DNA from: Parvularcula sp. LCG005
Lineage (GTDB): Bacteria; Pseudomonadota; Alphaproteobacteria; Caulobacterales; Parvularculaceae
Reading direction: 5' to 3'
DNA: 64,000 nt
Assembly: GCF_032930845.1 (NCBI RefSeq)
Contig: NZ_CP136758.1
Location: 2,929,001-2,993,000, forward strand
In this document: positions 18,540 to 28,281 of the stretch, in pieces
Numbering within the stretch: the first letter of the stretch is position 1
Layout of the letters: every line of letters starts with the position of its first letter
Translations under genes and position numbers: made by a program
Notes under the pieces: generated by a model
Told to the model about the DNA's origin: nothing
Seen by the model: only the letters and a program-made list of their open reading frames with translations
Databases searched by the model: none

Positions 18540-19787
18540 ATGCTGACCATTGCTGCGCTACTGGCAGCGGCCTTTTTGGCCCAGGATGAGCCGACGGACA
18601 TGAACCTGGACGCCGCCGCGGCCCCCGGCGTGCTGCAGGCCTTGGGCGATGACTGGCCGGTTGATGACATGGCCGACTGGTCGCTCCGCCGCCGCCCGCT
18701 GCTGCTCGAGATGTTTCAGCAAATCGTCTATGGGCGCCTTCCCGCCGAGACGGGCGTGACGGCTCTTGAACGCACACCGATTTCCGTCGCGGGCATCAAG
18801 GGCGCTGGCAGCGCAGAGAACATCCGCTTTGACCTGGGTCCTGCAGGACGGCCTGTTCATGCCACGCTGATCCTGCCCAAAGGGGACGGCCCGCATCCGG
18901 TCATCATGCAATATGCCATGTGCGGCGCGCCGCTCGCCCTGCCTGGCCTGACCGAGGCGGCAGCGCCTGCGGGCGGCATGCCCGAATTCTGTGAACGTTT
19001 TGCCGGGATGACACCGCCAGCGGACGATCCGGATCCGATGATGATCGATATGCCGGTCGAAGAGCTGCTGGCTCATGGCTATGGCATGCTGGCCTTTGCG
19101 CCGGGCGACATCGTGCCCGACGACGGACCGGCCGCGATCTCCCTCCTTGAAGAACTGTCACCCGTTGACGACCCGAAGGAACGCCTCGGGGCGCTGGCGG
19201 CCTGGGGCTGGGGCGCGTCGCGCATTGTCGACGTTCTGGAAATGGATGAACGCGTCGATCAGGATCGCATTGCGCTGATGGGCCATTCCCGCAACGGCAA
19301 GGCGGCGATTGTGGCCGCCGCCTACGATCGGCGGATCGATCTTGTGTGGATCCACCAGTCCGGCACTGGCGGCGTCACCCTGTCACGATCCTATGAGGGT
19401 GAGTCCGTTGAAAATATCACCGGCGGGTTTCCCCATTGGCTGGCGCCGCGGTTCCGGGACTATGCTGACCATGAGGCCGATCTGCCCATCGACCAGCACC
19501 AGATGTTGGCGCTGATTGCGCCGCGTCCCGTCCTGATCGGTGCGGCTTATGGTGATACATGGGCCGGCCCGAAGGGGGCATGGCTGTCAGCGCAAGGCGC
19601 GGATCCCGTCTACGAACTTCTGGGCACGGAAGGCCTGAATCAGGCCAGTCCCGAGGCCTATAATCCCCATGGTCAGATTGCCTATTTCATCAGGGAAGGT
19701 CGCCACGGCACGAGCCGCAGCGACTGGGACCGGTTCATCGAATTTCTCGACGCCCATTTCAACGCCGATAGCGGCCGAGCCTATTAA
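18540..19787 (+). CDS. CE15-like glucuronoyl esterase, secreted
   Basis: The 415-residue alpha/beta hydrolase has a short signal (LTIAALLAAAFLA). Its nucleophile elbow is GHSRNGKAA (S250), the bacterial form of the CE15 GCSRxGK motif. The family's DQHQMLALIAPRPVLIG strand and GTWAGPKG-like loop follow, with a likely catalytic histidine at H389 (GRHGTSR) and an acid candidate at E288 (YEGESVENI). CE15 enzymes cut ester links between glucuronate on xylan and lignin alcohols. It starts 30 bases after the GH67 stop, so both genes act on the same glucuronate side chains. The family call rests on motifs and context. Confidence 0.85.
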   Translation: MLTIAALLAAAFLAQDEPTDMNLDAAAAPGVLQALGDDWPVDDMADWSLRRRPLLLEMFQQIVYGRLPAETGVTALERTPISVAGIKGAGSAENIRFDLGPAGRPVHATLILPKGDGPHPVIMQYAMCGAPLALPGLTEAAAPAGGMPEFCERFAGMTPPADDPDPMMIDMPVEELLAHGYGMLAFAPGDIVPDDGPAAISLLEELSPVDDPKERLGALAAWGWGASRIVDVLEMDERVDQDRIALMGHSRNGKAAIVAAAYDRRIDLVWIHQSGTGGVTLSRSYEGESVENITGGFPHWLAPRFRDYADHEADLPIDQHQMLALIAPRPVLIGAAYGDTWAGPKGAWLSAQGADPVYELLGTEGLNQASPEAYNPHGQIAYFIREGRHGTSRSDWDRFIEFLDAHFNADSGRAY

Positions 19788-19818
19788 GGCCGGACGCCAT
19801 CAACGCGACGTACACTAA

Positions 19819-20796
19819 TCAGTCCGGCGTACCGGCCTTCTCAAACAGGGCGTCGATGACTTGCTGATTGCCGAGTGAGAATTCGAGCGGGCAGGCATAG
19901 TCCGCGCCGTTCAGCACTGTATCGTGGAAGGCATTCAGCTGGTTCACATATTGCTGCGTGCCTTCGAAATGCTCAACAATGTCACCATGGCCGTCACGCT
20001 GCCATTCAATTGTATGCGCGCGATAAAGGCCGGCATTGAACGGTGACCCGATCCGGATCAGCCCGTCTTCTCCGTGGAACGCCATTTCCTGCCGGCGGTG
20101 CATCCGCGTCGATATATAGAAGTCAAAACCCACATCATCAGGGAATTGCAGCTGGGCACGAACCACTACGTCGACACCGGCCTCCCACTCAACGCGTGCA
20201 CTGAGGACCTCTGGCTCCTGCTGCATCACAAAGCGCGATGTGCAGGTTGGATAGACGCCAATATCGCGCAAGGCCCCACCGCCCGCATCGGAGCGGTTGC
20301 GGATGTTGCCCATATCGCGATTGGTGAAGGAAAAGGCCGCATCAATGTGGCGTAGACGGCCGATGCCGCCTCCCTTTATGATCTCGCGCACCCGCGTCCA
20401 CTGGGGATGGTGCGTGACCATGAACGCTTCGGCCATATGCAGGCCAGTTTTGTCCCGAAGCGCGATCAGGTCGTCGATCTCACTGGCGTGCATGGCGAGC
20501 GGCTTTTCGGCCAACACATGCTTGCCGGCTTCAAGGGCCTTTTTCGCCCATTCAACATGCATGTGGTTGGGCAGCGGAATGTAGATCGCGTCGACATCGT
20601 CCCGCTGCAAAAGCGCATCATAGTCCGGCACGATCTTCAGGCTTGGTTCCATCGCCGTAGCGCGCGCCGCCTTTTCAGGTGAACTGGTGGCCAGGGCTAC
20701 AAGATGTCCGTGGCTCGACTGCTGCAGGGCCGGAATCCAGTCCTTTTGGGCGAAATTCGAGGCGCTCAGCACACCCCAGCGAACGGTTCTGGTCAT
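19819..20796 (-). CDS. Gfo/Idh/MocA-family oxidoreductase
   Basis: The 325-residue protein has the N-terminal Rossmann fold (VRWGVLSASNFA) and the family's EKP motif (VLAEKPLAMHASEI) near residue 100, followed by a C-terminal alpha/beta domain. It resembles the xylose-dehydrogenase/dihydrodiol-dehydrogenase branch more than inositol dehydrogenase, but the substrate is not certain. It is convergent with the CE15 gene, 31 bases away. A link to pentose or uronic-acid metabolism is plausible only by position. Confidence 0.8.
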   Translation of the reverse strand: MTRTVRWGVLSASNFAQKDWIPALQQSSHGHLVALATSSPEKAARATAMEPSLKIVPDYDALLQRDDVDAIYIPLPNHMHVEWAKKALEAGKHVLAEKPLAMHASEIDDLIALRDKTGLHMAEAFMVTHHPQWTRVREIIKGGGIGRLRHIDAAFSFTNRDMGNIRNRSDAGGGALRDIGVYPTCTSRFVMQQEPEVLSARVEWEAGVDVVVRAQLQFPDDVGFDFYISTRMHRRQEMAFHGEDGLIRIGSPFNAGLYRAHTIEWQRDGHGDIVEHFEGTQQYVNQLNAFHDTVLNGADYACPLEFSLGNQQVIDALFEKAGTPD

Positions 20797-20844
20797 GATA
20801 GGTCTCCTGCAGTTTATAGCGATATAGGGGGCGCAGCCGGTCTG

Positions 20845-21612
20845 TCAGGTCTTCAGACGGTAGCCAGTCCGGAAAATAAGCCAGACGACCGTCAGACAGA
20901 TCGCCAGAAACAGTCCCACAGCGGCCAGACTGATCGCCAACGGCACGTCACTCTCGCCAAAGAAGGTCCACCGGAATCCGCTGATGAGGTACACGACGGG
21001 ATTGAAAAGGGTCAGGCTGCGCCAGAACGGCGGCAGCATGTCGATGGAATAGAACGCACCACCCAGAAAAGTCAGGGGGTAGACGACCATCATCGGCACC
21101 ATCTGCAGCTGTTCGAAACTCTTCGCCCAGACGCCGACGATGAAACCGAACAGGCAGAAGGTGACAGCGATCAGCAGAACCGTAAAGACCATGGCCACCG
21201 GGTGGGCGATCTGTACGTCCACAAACAAATGTGCCGTGGCCAAGATGATAAATCCGACGAGGACCGACTTGGTCGCCGCGGCACCGACATAGCCTACCAC
21301 CGCCTCGAATGAAGACACCGGCGCTGACAGAAGTTCATAGATCGTGCCCGTCCATTTGGGCATGTAGATGCCGAACGATGCGTTTGAAATACTTTCCGTC
21401 AGCATGGACAGCATCATCAATCCGGGTACGATGAAGGCGCCATAAGGGACGTCGCCAATCTCGGTCATCCGGCTTCCAATGGCAGATCCGAAGACGATGA
21501 AATAGAGTGATGTGGTGATCACCGGCATGACCAGGCTGGTCAGCAGGGTGCGTCTGAACCGCGCCATCTCAAAGCCGTAAATGGCCATGACGCCTCTTAA
21601 ATTCCTGATCAT
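20845..21612 (-). CDS. ABC-2 type transporter permease
   Basis: The 255-residue protein has six predicted membrane helices and the ABC-2 hallmark near the end (a [14 protein letters not shown] segment before the last helix). The N-terminal [23 protein letters not shown] is typical of the DrrB/YadH-like export permeases. Its start overlaps the stop of the ATPase gene by four bases, so the two make one export pump. The exported molecule (lipid, polysaccharide or drug) is not evident. Confidence 0.9.
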   Translation of the reverse strand: MIRNLRGVMAIYGFEMARFRRTLLTSLVMPVITTSLYFIVFGSAIGSRMTEIGDVPYGAFIVPGLMMLSMLTESISNASFGIYMPKWTGTIYELLSAPVSSFEAVVGYVGAAATKSVLVGFIILATAHLFVDVQIAHPVAMVFTVLLIAVTFCLFGFIVGVWAKSFEQLQMVPMMVVYPLTFLGGAFYSIDMLPPFWRSLTLFNPVVYLISGFRWTFFGESDVPLAISLAAVGLFLAICLTVVWLIFRTGYRLKT

Positions 21613-22538
21613 TCGCCGGTCTCCTTCACCAGACCTACAAAAATATCTTCGAGCGAACTCTGGCTGGTGTTCAGATCCTTGAACCCGATGCCAAGATCGC
21701 TCATCGCCCGCAGAAGGGAGGGGATTCCCGTCGAATCCGCATTGCTGTCAAATTCATAAACAAGCTCGAGCCCCTCCGCCTGCAACCGCAGATCCCATTG
21801 CGCCAGCTCAGGCGGGATTGTCGCCAGCGGTTCGTTCAGGGTCAGGATCAATGTCCGCCGACCCAGCTTTTTCATCAGGGTCCGGGTATCGTCGATCACG
21901 ACGATTTCGCCTTTCGAAATGACGCCGACGCGGTCGGCCATTTCTTCGGCCTCTTCGATATAATGGGTCGTCAGGACGATGGTCACGCCGCGCTCACGCA
22001 GACCGCGAACCATTTCCCACATATCCCGGCGCAATTCGACGTCGACACCGGCCGAGGGCTCATCAAGGAACAGGATATCAGGCTCATGGGCCAGTGCCTT
22101 GGCGATCAGCACCCGGCGCTTCATCCCGCCCGACAGCTCCATCATCTTTGCCTTGCGCTTGTCCCAAAGAGACAGATCGCGCAGCAGTTTTTCGATAAAC
22201 GTCTTGTCCGCTGGCCTGCCGAAGAGGCCGCGGCTGAACTGCACCGTCGACAGGACGGATATGAACGGGTCCGTCACCATCTCTTGCGGGACAAGGCCGA
22301 TCCGGGCGCGAGCCGCGCGGTAATCTTTGCCGATATCCGCGCCATCCACGGTCACCGTGCCGCCCGTGGCATTCACGAGGCCGCAGACAATGCTGATCAG
22401 GGTGGTTTTCCCGGCGCCGTTGGGGCCAAGCAACGCCAAAATCTCGCCGCGCCGGACCTGAAGATCCACGCCGCGCAGGGCGGAAACGCCGCCTTTATAC
22501 GTCTTTGTCAGGCCATTGATGTCGATGATTACGTCCAT
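21609..22538 (-). CDS. ABC transporter ATP-binding protein (ABC-2 exporter)
   Basis: The 309-residue protein has Walker A at residues 38-46 (GPNGAGKTT), the signature LSGGMKRR, and Walker [13 protein letters not shown]. Its C-terminal tail is the extension seen in ABC-2 exporter ATPases. It is translationally coupled to the permease. It shares the plan of the unpartnered ATPase at 5628-6608. It faces trpA across 150 bases. Confidence 0.93.
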   Translation of the reverse strand: MDVIIDINGLTKTYKGGVSALRGVDLQVRRGEILALLGPNGAGKTTLISIVCGLVNATGGTVTVDGADIGKDYRAARARIGLVPQEMVTDPFISVLSTVQFSRGLFGRPADKTFIEKLLRDLSLWDKRKAKMMELSGGMKRRVLIAKALAHEPDILFLDEPSAGVDVELRRDMWEMVRGLRERGVTIVLTTHYIEEAEEMADRVGVISKGEIVVIDDTRTLMKKLGRRTLILTLNEPLATIPPELAQWDLRLQAEGLELVYEFDSNADSTGIPSLLRAMSDLGIGFKDLNTSQSSLEDIFVGLVKETGE

Positions 22539-22688
22539 GGAAGGTTCGTCCCCGCCTTTCCCTCACGTGTCAGCGCTGATCGCCAGAAGGTCGATCCCGG
22601 CTGCTATCGGGTCGCCCCTTGCGCCGAACAACCGCCGGTGTCCATGTCCCCCCTTGCCTTCCCTCGCCATCCACGGCAATTCGCGTCA

Positions 22689-23504
22689 ATGTCCAGACTG
22701 AAAGCCCGTTTCGATCAATTGAAGGCCGAAGGCCGCGCCGGTTTCATTCCATTCGTGATGGCCGGCGACCCGTCCTATGACGCCTCCCTCGACCTGATCC
22801 GTCGCCTGCCGGAAGCAGGCGCAGATATTATCGAAATGGGTGTGCCGTTCACCGATCCCATGGCCGATGGCGTCGCCATTCAGCTGGCAGGCCAGCGTGC
22901 ACTGAAGGCCGGTCAGACCCTTGCGAAAACCCTTGCCATGGCAAAGTCGTTTCGGGAGCAGGATGACGAGACGCCGCTGGTCCTGATGGGCTATTACAAT
23001 CCCTTCTACGCCTATGGCGTAGAGCGTTTTCTCGACGATGCTGCGGCCGCTGGAATTGACGGCCTGATCATTGTGGACCTGCCCCCTGAAGAGGATGCAG
23101 AGCTGTGCCTGCCCGCCCGCGCCAAGGGGCTGGATTTTGTGCGCCTAGCGACACCAACGACCGACGACGAACGCCTGCCCAGCGTGATGAAAAACACCTC
23201 AGGGTTCGTTTACTATGTTTCTGTGGCCGGTGTGACCGGCGGCGCGACCGGTGAAAACGTGGCGGTCAGTACAGCGGTCGAGCGGCTTCAGGCCGCATCC
23301 AACCTGCCGGTCGCCGTTGGTTTCGGTGTCAAAACAGAAGAGCGTGCAGCTGAGGTTGCGCGGTCAGCGGACGCGGTTGTCGTCGGATCCGCACTGGTTG
23401 ATGCACTCGCCCAGGCCTTGCCTCAGGGCGAGGCTGCTGCAACTAACGAAACCTTGAGTTTGGCGAAACGCCTCTCGCGCGCTATCAAAACAGCAAGACA
23501 ATAA
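22689..23504 (+). CDS. trpA: Tryptophan synthase alpha chain
   Basis: The 271-residue TIM barrel has the TrpA start [22 protein letters not shown], the catalytic loop [15 protein letters not shown], and the phosphate-binding end [13 protein letters not shown]. It cleaves indole-3-glycerol phosphate and channels indole to TrpB. The frame continues upstream, but those codons overlap the divergent ATPase gene, so 22689 is the supported start. It is separated from trpB by 8.6 kb and must have its own promoter in the 150 bases before it. It is followed by accD after 16 bases. Confidence 0.96.
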   Translation: MSRLKARFDQLKAEGRAGFIPFVMAGDPSYDASLDLIRRLPEAGADIIEMGVPFTDPMADGVAIQLAGQRALKAGQTLAKTLAMAKSFREQDDETPLVLMGYYNPFYAYGVERFLDDAAAAGIDGLIIVDLPPEEDAELCLPARAKGLDFVRLATPTTDDERLPSVMKNTSGFVYYVSVAGVTGGATGENVAVSTAVERLQAASNLPVAVGFGVKTEERAAEVARSADAVVVGSALVDALAQALPQGEAAATNETLSLAKRLSRAIKTARQ

Positions 23505-23520
23505 GGCTATAGTGACGCCT

Positions 23521-24483
23521 ATGAATTGGCTTTCAGACTTTACCCCGCCCGGTATCAAGAAAATCTTCCGCCAACGCGAAGGAGATGGCGACCAGCTGTG
23601 GTCCCGTTGTCCCGCCTGTGGCGAGATGATCTTCAAGAAGGATCTTGAGGCTGCACAGCATGTCTGCCCCCATTGCGACCACCACATGCGCATCGGACCA
23701 AAAGAACGGCTCGACGCCCTGTTCGACAACGGCACATGGGTGAAGCAGGACACACCGGACGTCCATGACGACCCGCTGAAATTCAAAGACACCAAGAAAT
23801 ACGCTGATCGCCTGAAAGAGTATCGCCGCAAGACGGGCGAAAAAGACGCCATGGTCATCGGCAAGGGCCAGATTGATGGCCTGGGCGTTGTCGCTGCCGT
23901 CCAGAACTTCGCCTTTATGGGGGGCTCCATGGGCATGGCGCTGGGCGAGGGCATTGTCCGCGCCGCGGAAATCGCCATTGCCGACAGATCGCCGCTGGTG
24001 GTTTTCGCCGCTTCCGGCGGGGCACGGATGCAGGAAGGGATCCTTTCCCTGATGCAGATGCCGCGCACGACGATCGCGGTTCAGATGCTGCGGGATGAGG
24101 GCCTGCCCTATATCGTCGTCCTGACCGACCCGACGACGGGCGGCGTCACAGCCTCCTACGCCATGCTGGGTGATGTGCATCTGGCGGAGCCCGGTGCGCT
24201 GATCGGCTTTGCGGGTCCTCGCGTGATTGAGCAGACCATTCGCGAGAAACTGCCTGACGGCTTCCAGCGGGCCGAATATCTCCTGGACAAGGGGATGGTC
24301 GACCAGGTCGTGCATCGCCACGAAATGCGCATGACCCTGTCCAATCTGCTGCGCGTCCTGATGAAATTCGAGGGCAGCGCCGCCAGCACCATCGTTCTTC
24401 CCGATCACAGTGATGAGGAAAGCGACGACGTTCTGGAAGCTGAGGTGGTTGTCTCGGAAGAGTTGCCAAAGGCAGCGGAGTGA
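23521..24483 (+). CDS. accD: Acetyl-CoA carboxylase carboxyltransferase beta subunit
   Basis: The 320-residue protein has the AccD zinc ribbon C30-x2-C33...C49-x2-C52 and the crotonase-like core with [15 protein letters not shown] and [12 protein letters not shown]. It carries the carboxyltransferase half-reaction with AccA to form malonyl-CoA. An in-frame GTG nine bases upstream (23512) is less likely than ATG 23521. The tail is acidic. It is followed by folC after one base. Confidence 0.97.
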   Translation: MNWLSDFTPPGIKKIFRQREGDGDQLWSRCPACGEMIFKKDLEAAQHVCPHCDHHMRIGPKERLDALFDNGTWVKQDTPDVHDDPLKFKDTKKYADRLKEYRRKTGEKDAMVIGKGQIDGLGVVAAVQNFAFMGGSMGMALGEGIVRAAEIAIADRSPLVVFAASGGARMQEGILSLMQMPRTTIAVQMLRDEGLPYIVVLTDPTTGGVTASYAMLGDVHLAEPGALIGFAGPRVIEQTIREKLPDGFQRAEYLLDKGMVDQVVHRHEMRMTLSNLLRVLMKFEGSAASTIVLPDHSDEESDDVLEAEVVVSEELPKAAE

Positions 24484-24484
24484 A

Positions 24485-25816
24485 ATGATTCCGCAAACCG
24501 CGGCTCAGGCTCAAATTCAGTCCATTCTCGACGGGTTTGCGGAACGCAGTCCTGCCGAGATCGTCCTCGGTCTTGATCGAACGCTGCAGGCGCTTGAGCG
24601 CCTCGGCAATCCCCATCATTGCCTGCCACCGGTCATTCATGTGGCCGGGACCAATGGTAAGGGATCAACCGTCGCCTATCTCCGGTCCATGCTCGCCAGT
24701 GCGGGCTTGCGCGTGCATGTCTTCACCTCCCCGCATCTGGTTCGGTTTAACGAGCGGGTTGTTCTGGCGAACAACGAGATTACCGATGAAGAGCTGGCCG
24801 ATGTCCTGGGCCGGTGCGAAGCCGCAGCCGGTGACCTGCCACTCAGCTATTTCGAAGCCGTAACGGTCGCGTCATTCCTCGCCTTTGCGGAAGTTCCCGG
24901 CGATGCGGTCATCCTCGAGACGGGCCTGGGCGGACGGCTTGATTCCACCAATGTTGTTGATCGCCCCCGCGCGTCCGTCATCACACCGATTGGCCTCGAC
25001 CACCAATCCTGGCTCGGCGATACGCTAGGCGAGATTGCCTATGAGAAGGCTGGTATCATCAAACCAGGTGCCGCTTTCGTCACTGGGGCCCAAAGGGCCG
25101 AGGCCCTCGATGTTGTCAAGAGCCGTGCACTCGCCATTGGCGCCAAGCCGTTTGTCTATAATGAGGACTGGACCGCCCGGCAGGAAAATGGCCGCCTTGT
25201 CTATGAGGATGAGGATGGGCTTCTGGATCTCAGCCTGCCGCGTCTTGTCGGACAGCATCAGATTGATAACGCCGCTACTGCCGTTGCGGCCCTGCGCGCG
25301 GCAGGTCTCGCCCCGGGCCACGAGAAGCTGTCGACCGGGATTGAGAACGCGTTCTGGCCAGCGCGGATGCAGCGCCTGACCAAGGGGCCACTGGTCGACA
25401 AGGCCCACCGGCATGCGGGTGAGCCTGCAGAGCTATGGCTTGATGGCGGGCACAATCCGCATGCGGCTAAGGCGCTCGCCCGGACCCTCGCCGATCTGGA
25501 AGAACGCAGCCCCCGACCCGTCATCCTCATCACGGGCATGTTGGCCAACAAGGACGCACCCGGCTTTTTCGAACCATTCGTTGATCTGGTCTCGACCGTC
25601 TACACGGTCAGCTTCGACAATGAGCGCGCCCGCTCCGCCGAATCCCTGGCGGCCATTGCCCAAGCGGCGGGCCTGCCCTCGGAAGCCAAAGACAGTGTGG
25701 GACAGGCCATCGAAGATGCACTGACCATCTTTGGCCGGTCCGGTGAGGGCATGCCCCGCATCCTGATCTGCGGCTCCCTCTATCTCGCTGGCGAAATCCT
25801 GCAGGAGAATTCATGA
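24485..25816 (+). CDS. folC: Bifunctional folylpolyglutamate/dihydrofolate synthase
   Basis: The 443-residue protein has the Mur-ligase-type P-loop [15 protein letters not shown], the folate-pocket segment [13 protein letters not shown], and the [14 protein letters not shown] loop. It adds glutamate to folates or to dihydropteroate in the cytoplasm. The start follows the accD stop by one base and the end overlaps dut by four. The accD-folC order is standard in alphaproteobacteria. Confidence 0.96.
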   Translation: MIPQTAAQAQIQSILDGFAERSPAEIVLGLDRTLQALERLGNPHHCLPPVIHVAGTNGKGSTVAYLRSMLASAGLRVHVFTSPHLVRFNERVVLANNEITDEELADVLGRCEAAAGDLPLSYFEAVTVASFLAFAEVPGDAVILETGLGGRLDSTNVVDRPRASVITPIGLDHQSWLGDTLGEIAYEKAGIIKPGAAFVTGAQRAEALDVVKSRALAIGAKPFVYNEDWTARQENGRLVYEDEDGLLDLSLPRLVGQHQIDNAATAVAALRAAGLAPGHEKLSTGIENAFWPARMQRLTKGPLVDKAHRHAGEPAELWLDGGHNPHAAKALARTLADLEERSPRPVILITGMLANKDAPGFFEPFVDLVSTVYTVSFDNERARSAESLAAIAQAAGLPSEAKDSVGQAIEDALTIFGRSGEGMPRILICGSLYLAGEILQENS

Positions 25817-26271
25817 CCACCGCCCCGACCCTTCAATTCCAGGTCCTGCCCCACGGTGAAGGCCTCGACCTCCCCGCCTATCAGACCGAGGGCGCAGCCG
25901 GTGCCGATCTGCGCGCCGCCATTCCGGCCGATGCACCGGTAACGCTGGCCTTCGGCGAGCGCGCGATGATCCCTACAGGACTGAAAATGGCGATCCCGGC
26001 GGGCTATGAGGTGCAGGTGCGGCCACGCTCTGGTCTCGCTGCGAAGCATGGCGTGACCCTGGTGAACAGCCCCGGCACCATTGACTGGGACTATCGCGGG
26101 GAAGTCCGCGCCATCCTGATCAATCTGGGTTCGGAGCCTTTCGTTATCAATCGCGGGGAGCGGATCGCCCAGATGGTGGTTGCCCCTGTGACCCAAGCCT
26201 CCTTTGAAGTCGTCCAGACGCTCGATGAGACTGTGCGCGGCGAAGGCGGCTTTGGCTCGACCGGACGGTGA
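25813..26271 (+). CDS. dut: dUTP diphosphatase
   Basis: The 152-residue trimeric dUTPase has its motifs in order: [23 protein letters not shown], the catalytic [21 protein letters not shown], and the C-terminal P-loop-like [11 protein letters not shown]. It hydrolyses dUTP to dUMP. It overlaps folC by four bases and moeB by four (GTGA), so translation is probably coupled. Confidence 0.97.
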   Translation: MTTAPTLQFQVLPHGEGLDLPAYQTEGAAGADLRAAIPADAPVTLAFGERAMIPTGLKMAIPAGYEVQVRPRSGLAAKHGVTLVNSPGTIDWDYRGEVRAILINLGSEPFVINRGERIAQMVVAPVTQASFEVVQTLDETVRGEGGFGSTGR

Positions 26272-27029
26272 GTCTGTCCCACGACGAACGCCGCCGCTAT
26301 CGGCGGCATCTCCTGCTCCGCGAGATCGGGGGACAGGGCCAGAAGGCCCTGGCAGCCGCAAAGGTGCTGGTCGTCGGCGCGGGGGGCCTTGGGTGCCCGA
26401 TCCTCTCCTATCTGGCCGCGGCAGGTGTCGGCAGGATCGGCATTTGCGACGGCGACGTCGTGGAGTTGTCCAACCTGCAGCGCCAAACGCTTTATACAAC
26501 GTCCGATGTCGGACAGTTAAAAGCGGAGATGGCGCGCAAGCGCCTGCTGGCCATCAATCCGCTCATCGATATCAGGACCCATACCGTCTTCATGAAAGAA
26601 GACAATGCGGTCAGCCTGATCCACCCCTATGACATTATCGTTGAGGGACTGGACCGCTATGAATCGCGGTACACGGTCAATGAAGCCTGCCGTCGCGAAC
26701 GCAAGACCCTCGTATCCGCCGCGATCGGTCGGTTCGACGGGCAGGTCGCCGTGTTCCGTCCCGGTCAGCCCGACGAGCCCTGCTATGCCTGTCTTGTCAG
26801 TGAGGCACCCGATGATGAGGCAGCGTGCGAAGCCGAAGGGGTCCTGGGCGCTGTCCCTGGCGTGGTCGGCAGCCTTGCCGCCATTGAAGTCATCAAACTG
26901 ATCTGTGATATGCACAACCCCTTGCGCCGGGAGCTGATGATCTATCAGGGCCTTGAAGGACGTATGCGGCGTGTCCGATTGTCGCGGGACCCGGCCTGCA
27001 CCGTATGCGGCACGGGCCGCCGGACCTGA
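26268..27029 (+). CDS. moeB: ThiF/MoeB-family adenylyltransferase (probable molybdopterin-synthase adenylyltransferase)
   Basis: The 253-residue protein is an E1-like enzyme. The opening [19 protein letters not shown] and nucleotide loop [14 protein letters not shown] match MoeB/ThiF. CYACLV and a closing CTVCG give two CxxC pairs, expected to bind zinc. It would adenylate the C-terminus of a small sulfur carrier (MoaD or ThiS); no moaD, moaE or thiS is near, so MoeB rather than ThiF is a family-level choice. It starts at a GTG that overlaps the dut stop. Confidence 0.82.
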   Translation: MSLSHDERRRYRRHLLLREIGGQGQKALAAAKVLVVGAGGLGCPILSYLAAAGVGRIGICDGDVVELSNLQRQTLYTTSDVGQLKAEMARKRLLAINPLIDIRTHTVFMKEDNAVSLIHPYDIIVEGLDRYESRYTVNEACRRERKTLVSAAIGRFDGQVAVFRPGQPDEPCYACLVSEAPDDEAACEAEGVLGAVPGVVGSLAAIEVIKLICDMHNPLRRELMIYQGLEGRMRRVRLSRDPACTVCGTGRRT

Positions 27030-27105
27030 CCCACATATCCGTTACCGATAAGCCACTTGCAGCGAACGCAATTTTGAGGCCCAATGTGTTCATCATTAGC
27101 AAGCG

Positions 27106-27119
27106 AAAGGAGGTGATCC
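27106..27119 (+). promoter_or_regulatory. Very long Shine-Dalgarno, complementary to the 16S rRNA 3' end
   Basis: AAAGGAGGTGATCC is fully complementary to the 3' tail of bacterial 16S rRNA (GGAUCACCUCCUUU). With the preceding G the match to the usual alphaproteobacterial tail is 15 bases. Ordinary sites use 4-6 bases. It ends one base before an ATG. Confidence 0.75.
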
Positions 27120-27120
27120 G

Positions 27121-27189
27121 ATGTCGAGTCAGATCTTGAGCCATCGGAACGGGATTAGCAAAGCAGCAGCGGGGCTGAGCAGCCTCTGA
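27121..27189 (+). CDS. Possible 22-residue peptide or small-RNA locus
   Basis: ATG follows the extended Shine-Dalgarno directly, and the frame encodes 22 residues rich in Ser, Ala and Gly, with the centre HRNGISKAAAGL, before TGA. It is positively charged and has no hydrophobic helix. The reading frame is too short to judge by codon use. The strong terminator 54 bases after the stop makes a short independent transcript likely. It could be a leader peptide, a small protein or simply part of a non-coding RNA that binds ribosomes; I do not recognise it. Confidence 0.45.
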   Translation: MSSQILSHRNGISKAAAGLSSL

Positions 27190-27242
27190 CCTTCTGCGGG
27201 CTGATGCCCAGTTTTCTGGCCCGTACGATGGCGGGTCTGGCG

Positions 27243-27273
27243 GGGCCGTGGGAAACCACGGCCCTTCCTTTTT
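27243..27273 (+). terminator. Rho-independent terminator after the small frame
   Basis: A perfect 9-bp stem (GGGCCGTGG / CCACGGCCC) is closed by a GAAA tetraloop and followed by TTCCTTTTT. It separates the small transcript from the downstream SDR gene. Confidence 0.88.
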
Positions 27274-27366
27274 GGGGGATAGACCGGCAGGCGCCGGGGA
27301 GTGGCCTTAAGCCTCAAGTGTCTCTACAATCATGGCCTTAGCTATTCTGCGAGGTAAACGTCCGCC

Positions 27367-28281
27367 ATGACCATTCGTTTCGACGACCGGATCGCCCTAA
27401 TCACAGGGGCCGGTGGCGGGTTGGGCCGGGATTATGCCCTGGCATTGGCGGCACGCGGTGCCACAGTCATCGTCAATGATCGTGGTGCCGACCGCGACGG
27501 CACGGGCGCTTCATCCTCACCGGCAGAGAAAGTCGTTGCGGAGATCGAGGCCGCCGGTGGTCAGGGCATGGCCGATGACACCGATGTGACCGATGAGGCG
27601 GCGGTAGAAAGCCTGATGGGGCGTGTACGCCAGACCTTTGGCCGCCTTGATATCATCGTCAACAATGCCGGTATCCTGCGCGACCGATCGCTGCACAAAA
27701 TGTCGACAGGTGATTTCGATGCCGTCCTCGACGTGCATCTAAAAGGCAGCTTTCTGGTGACGCGCGCGGCATGGGAGATGATGCGGGATCGCGGCTTTGG
27801 TCGTGTGGTCTTCACCACCTCATCTTCCGGGCTGTACGGACAGTTTGGCCAGAGCAATTACGCTGCCGCCAAGATGGGCCTCGTCGGCATGATGAACACG
27901 CTGCACCTTGAAGGGCAGAAATACGATATCCGCGTCAACTGCATCACCCCCACCGCGCTGACACGGATGACGGCCGATCTTGGTATTCCCGATGCTGCGG
28001 CCGAGGCGCTCACCCCCGATGCGGTGACGCCAGCCCTGCTCTTCCTTTTGAGCGATGACGCCCCAAGCCGGATGATCCTGTCCGCCGGGGCGGGCGGCTA
28101 TGCGGTCACAAAAATTCAGGATACCGACGGCATTTACCTGCCGGAAGATCAGCGCACGCCGGAAAATATCGCCGCACAGCTCGGTGACCTCACTGACAGC
28201 TCACACATGAATGAGCACCAGATGGGCGCACAGCAGTCCGCCCACTTCCTCACCAAGGCGATGGCTGCAAAGAACCGCTAG
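27367..28281 (+). CDS. Short-chain dehydrogenase (3-hydroxyacyl-CoA dehydrogenase type)
   Basis: The 304-residue SDR has the NAD-binding [16 protein letters not shown], catalytic Ser and the YAAAK motif in [12 protein letters not shown]. The [20 protein letters not shown] insert is typical of the branch related to the peroxisomal multifunctional enzyme type 2, which oxidises (3R)-hydroxyacyl-CoA. A role in fatty-acid or acyl-CoA turnover is therefore likely but not proven. Its last four bases (CTAG) also serve as the stop of the convergent rfbA gene. Confidence 0.88.
   Translation: MTIRFDDRIALITGAGGGLGRDYALALAARGATVIVNDRGADRDGTGASSSPAEKVVAEIEAAGGQGMADDTDVTDEAAVESLMGRVRQTFGRLDIIVNNAGILRDRSLHKMSTGDFDAVLDVHLKGSFLVTRAAWEMMRDRGFGRVVFTTSSSGLYGQFGQSNYAAAKMGLVGMMNTLHLEGQKYDIRVNCITPTALTRMTADLGIPDAAAEALTPDAVTPALLFLLSDDAPSRMILSAGAGGYAVTKIQDTDGIYLPEDQRTPENIAAQLGDLTDSSHMNEHQMGAQQSAHFLTKAMAAKNR

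Larger units (their letters stand above)
27030..27366. other. 337-base intergenic region with a short transcription unit
   Basis: Between moeB and the SDR gene there is no long coding frame. The region holds an extended Shine-Dalgarno, a 22-codon frame, two small hairpins (27173-27184 and 27198-27209) and a strong terminator, each described separately. The last 90 bases before the SDR gene show only a repeated GGCCTTA and no clear promoter. Confidence 0.6.

Noticed and set aside
21798-22688. Long plus-strand open frame leading into trpA
   Set aside because: It is the shadow of the minus-strand ABC ATPase gene; the TrpA homology starts only at 22689.
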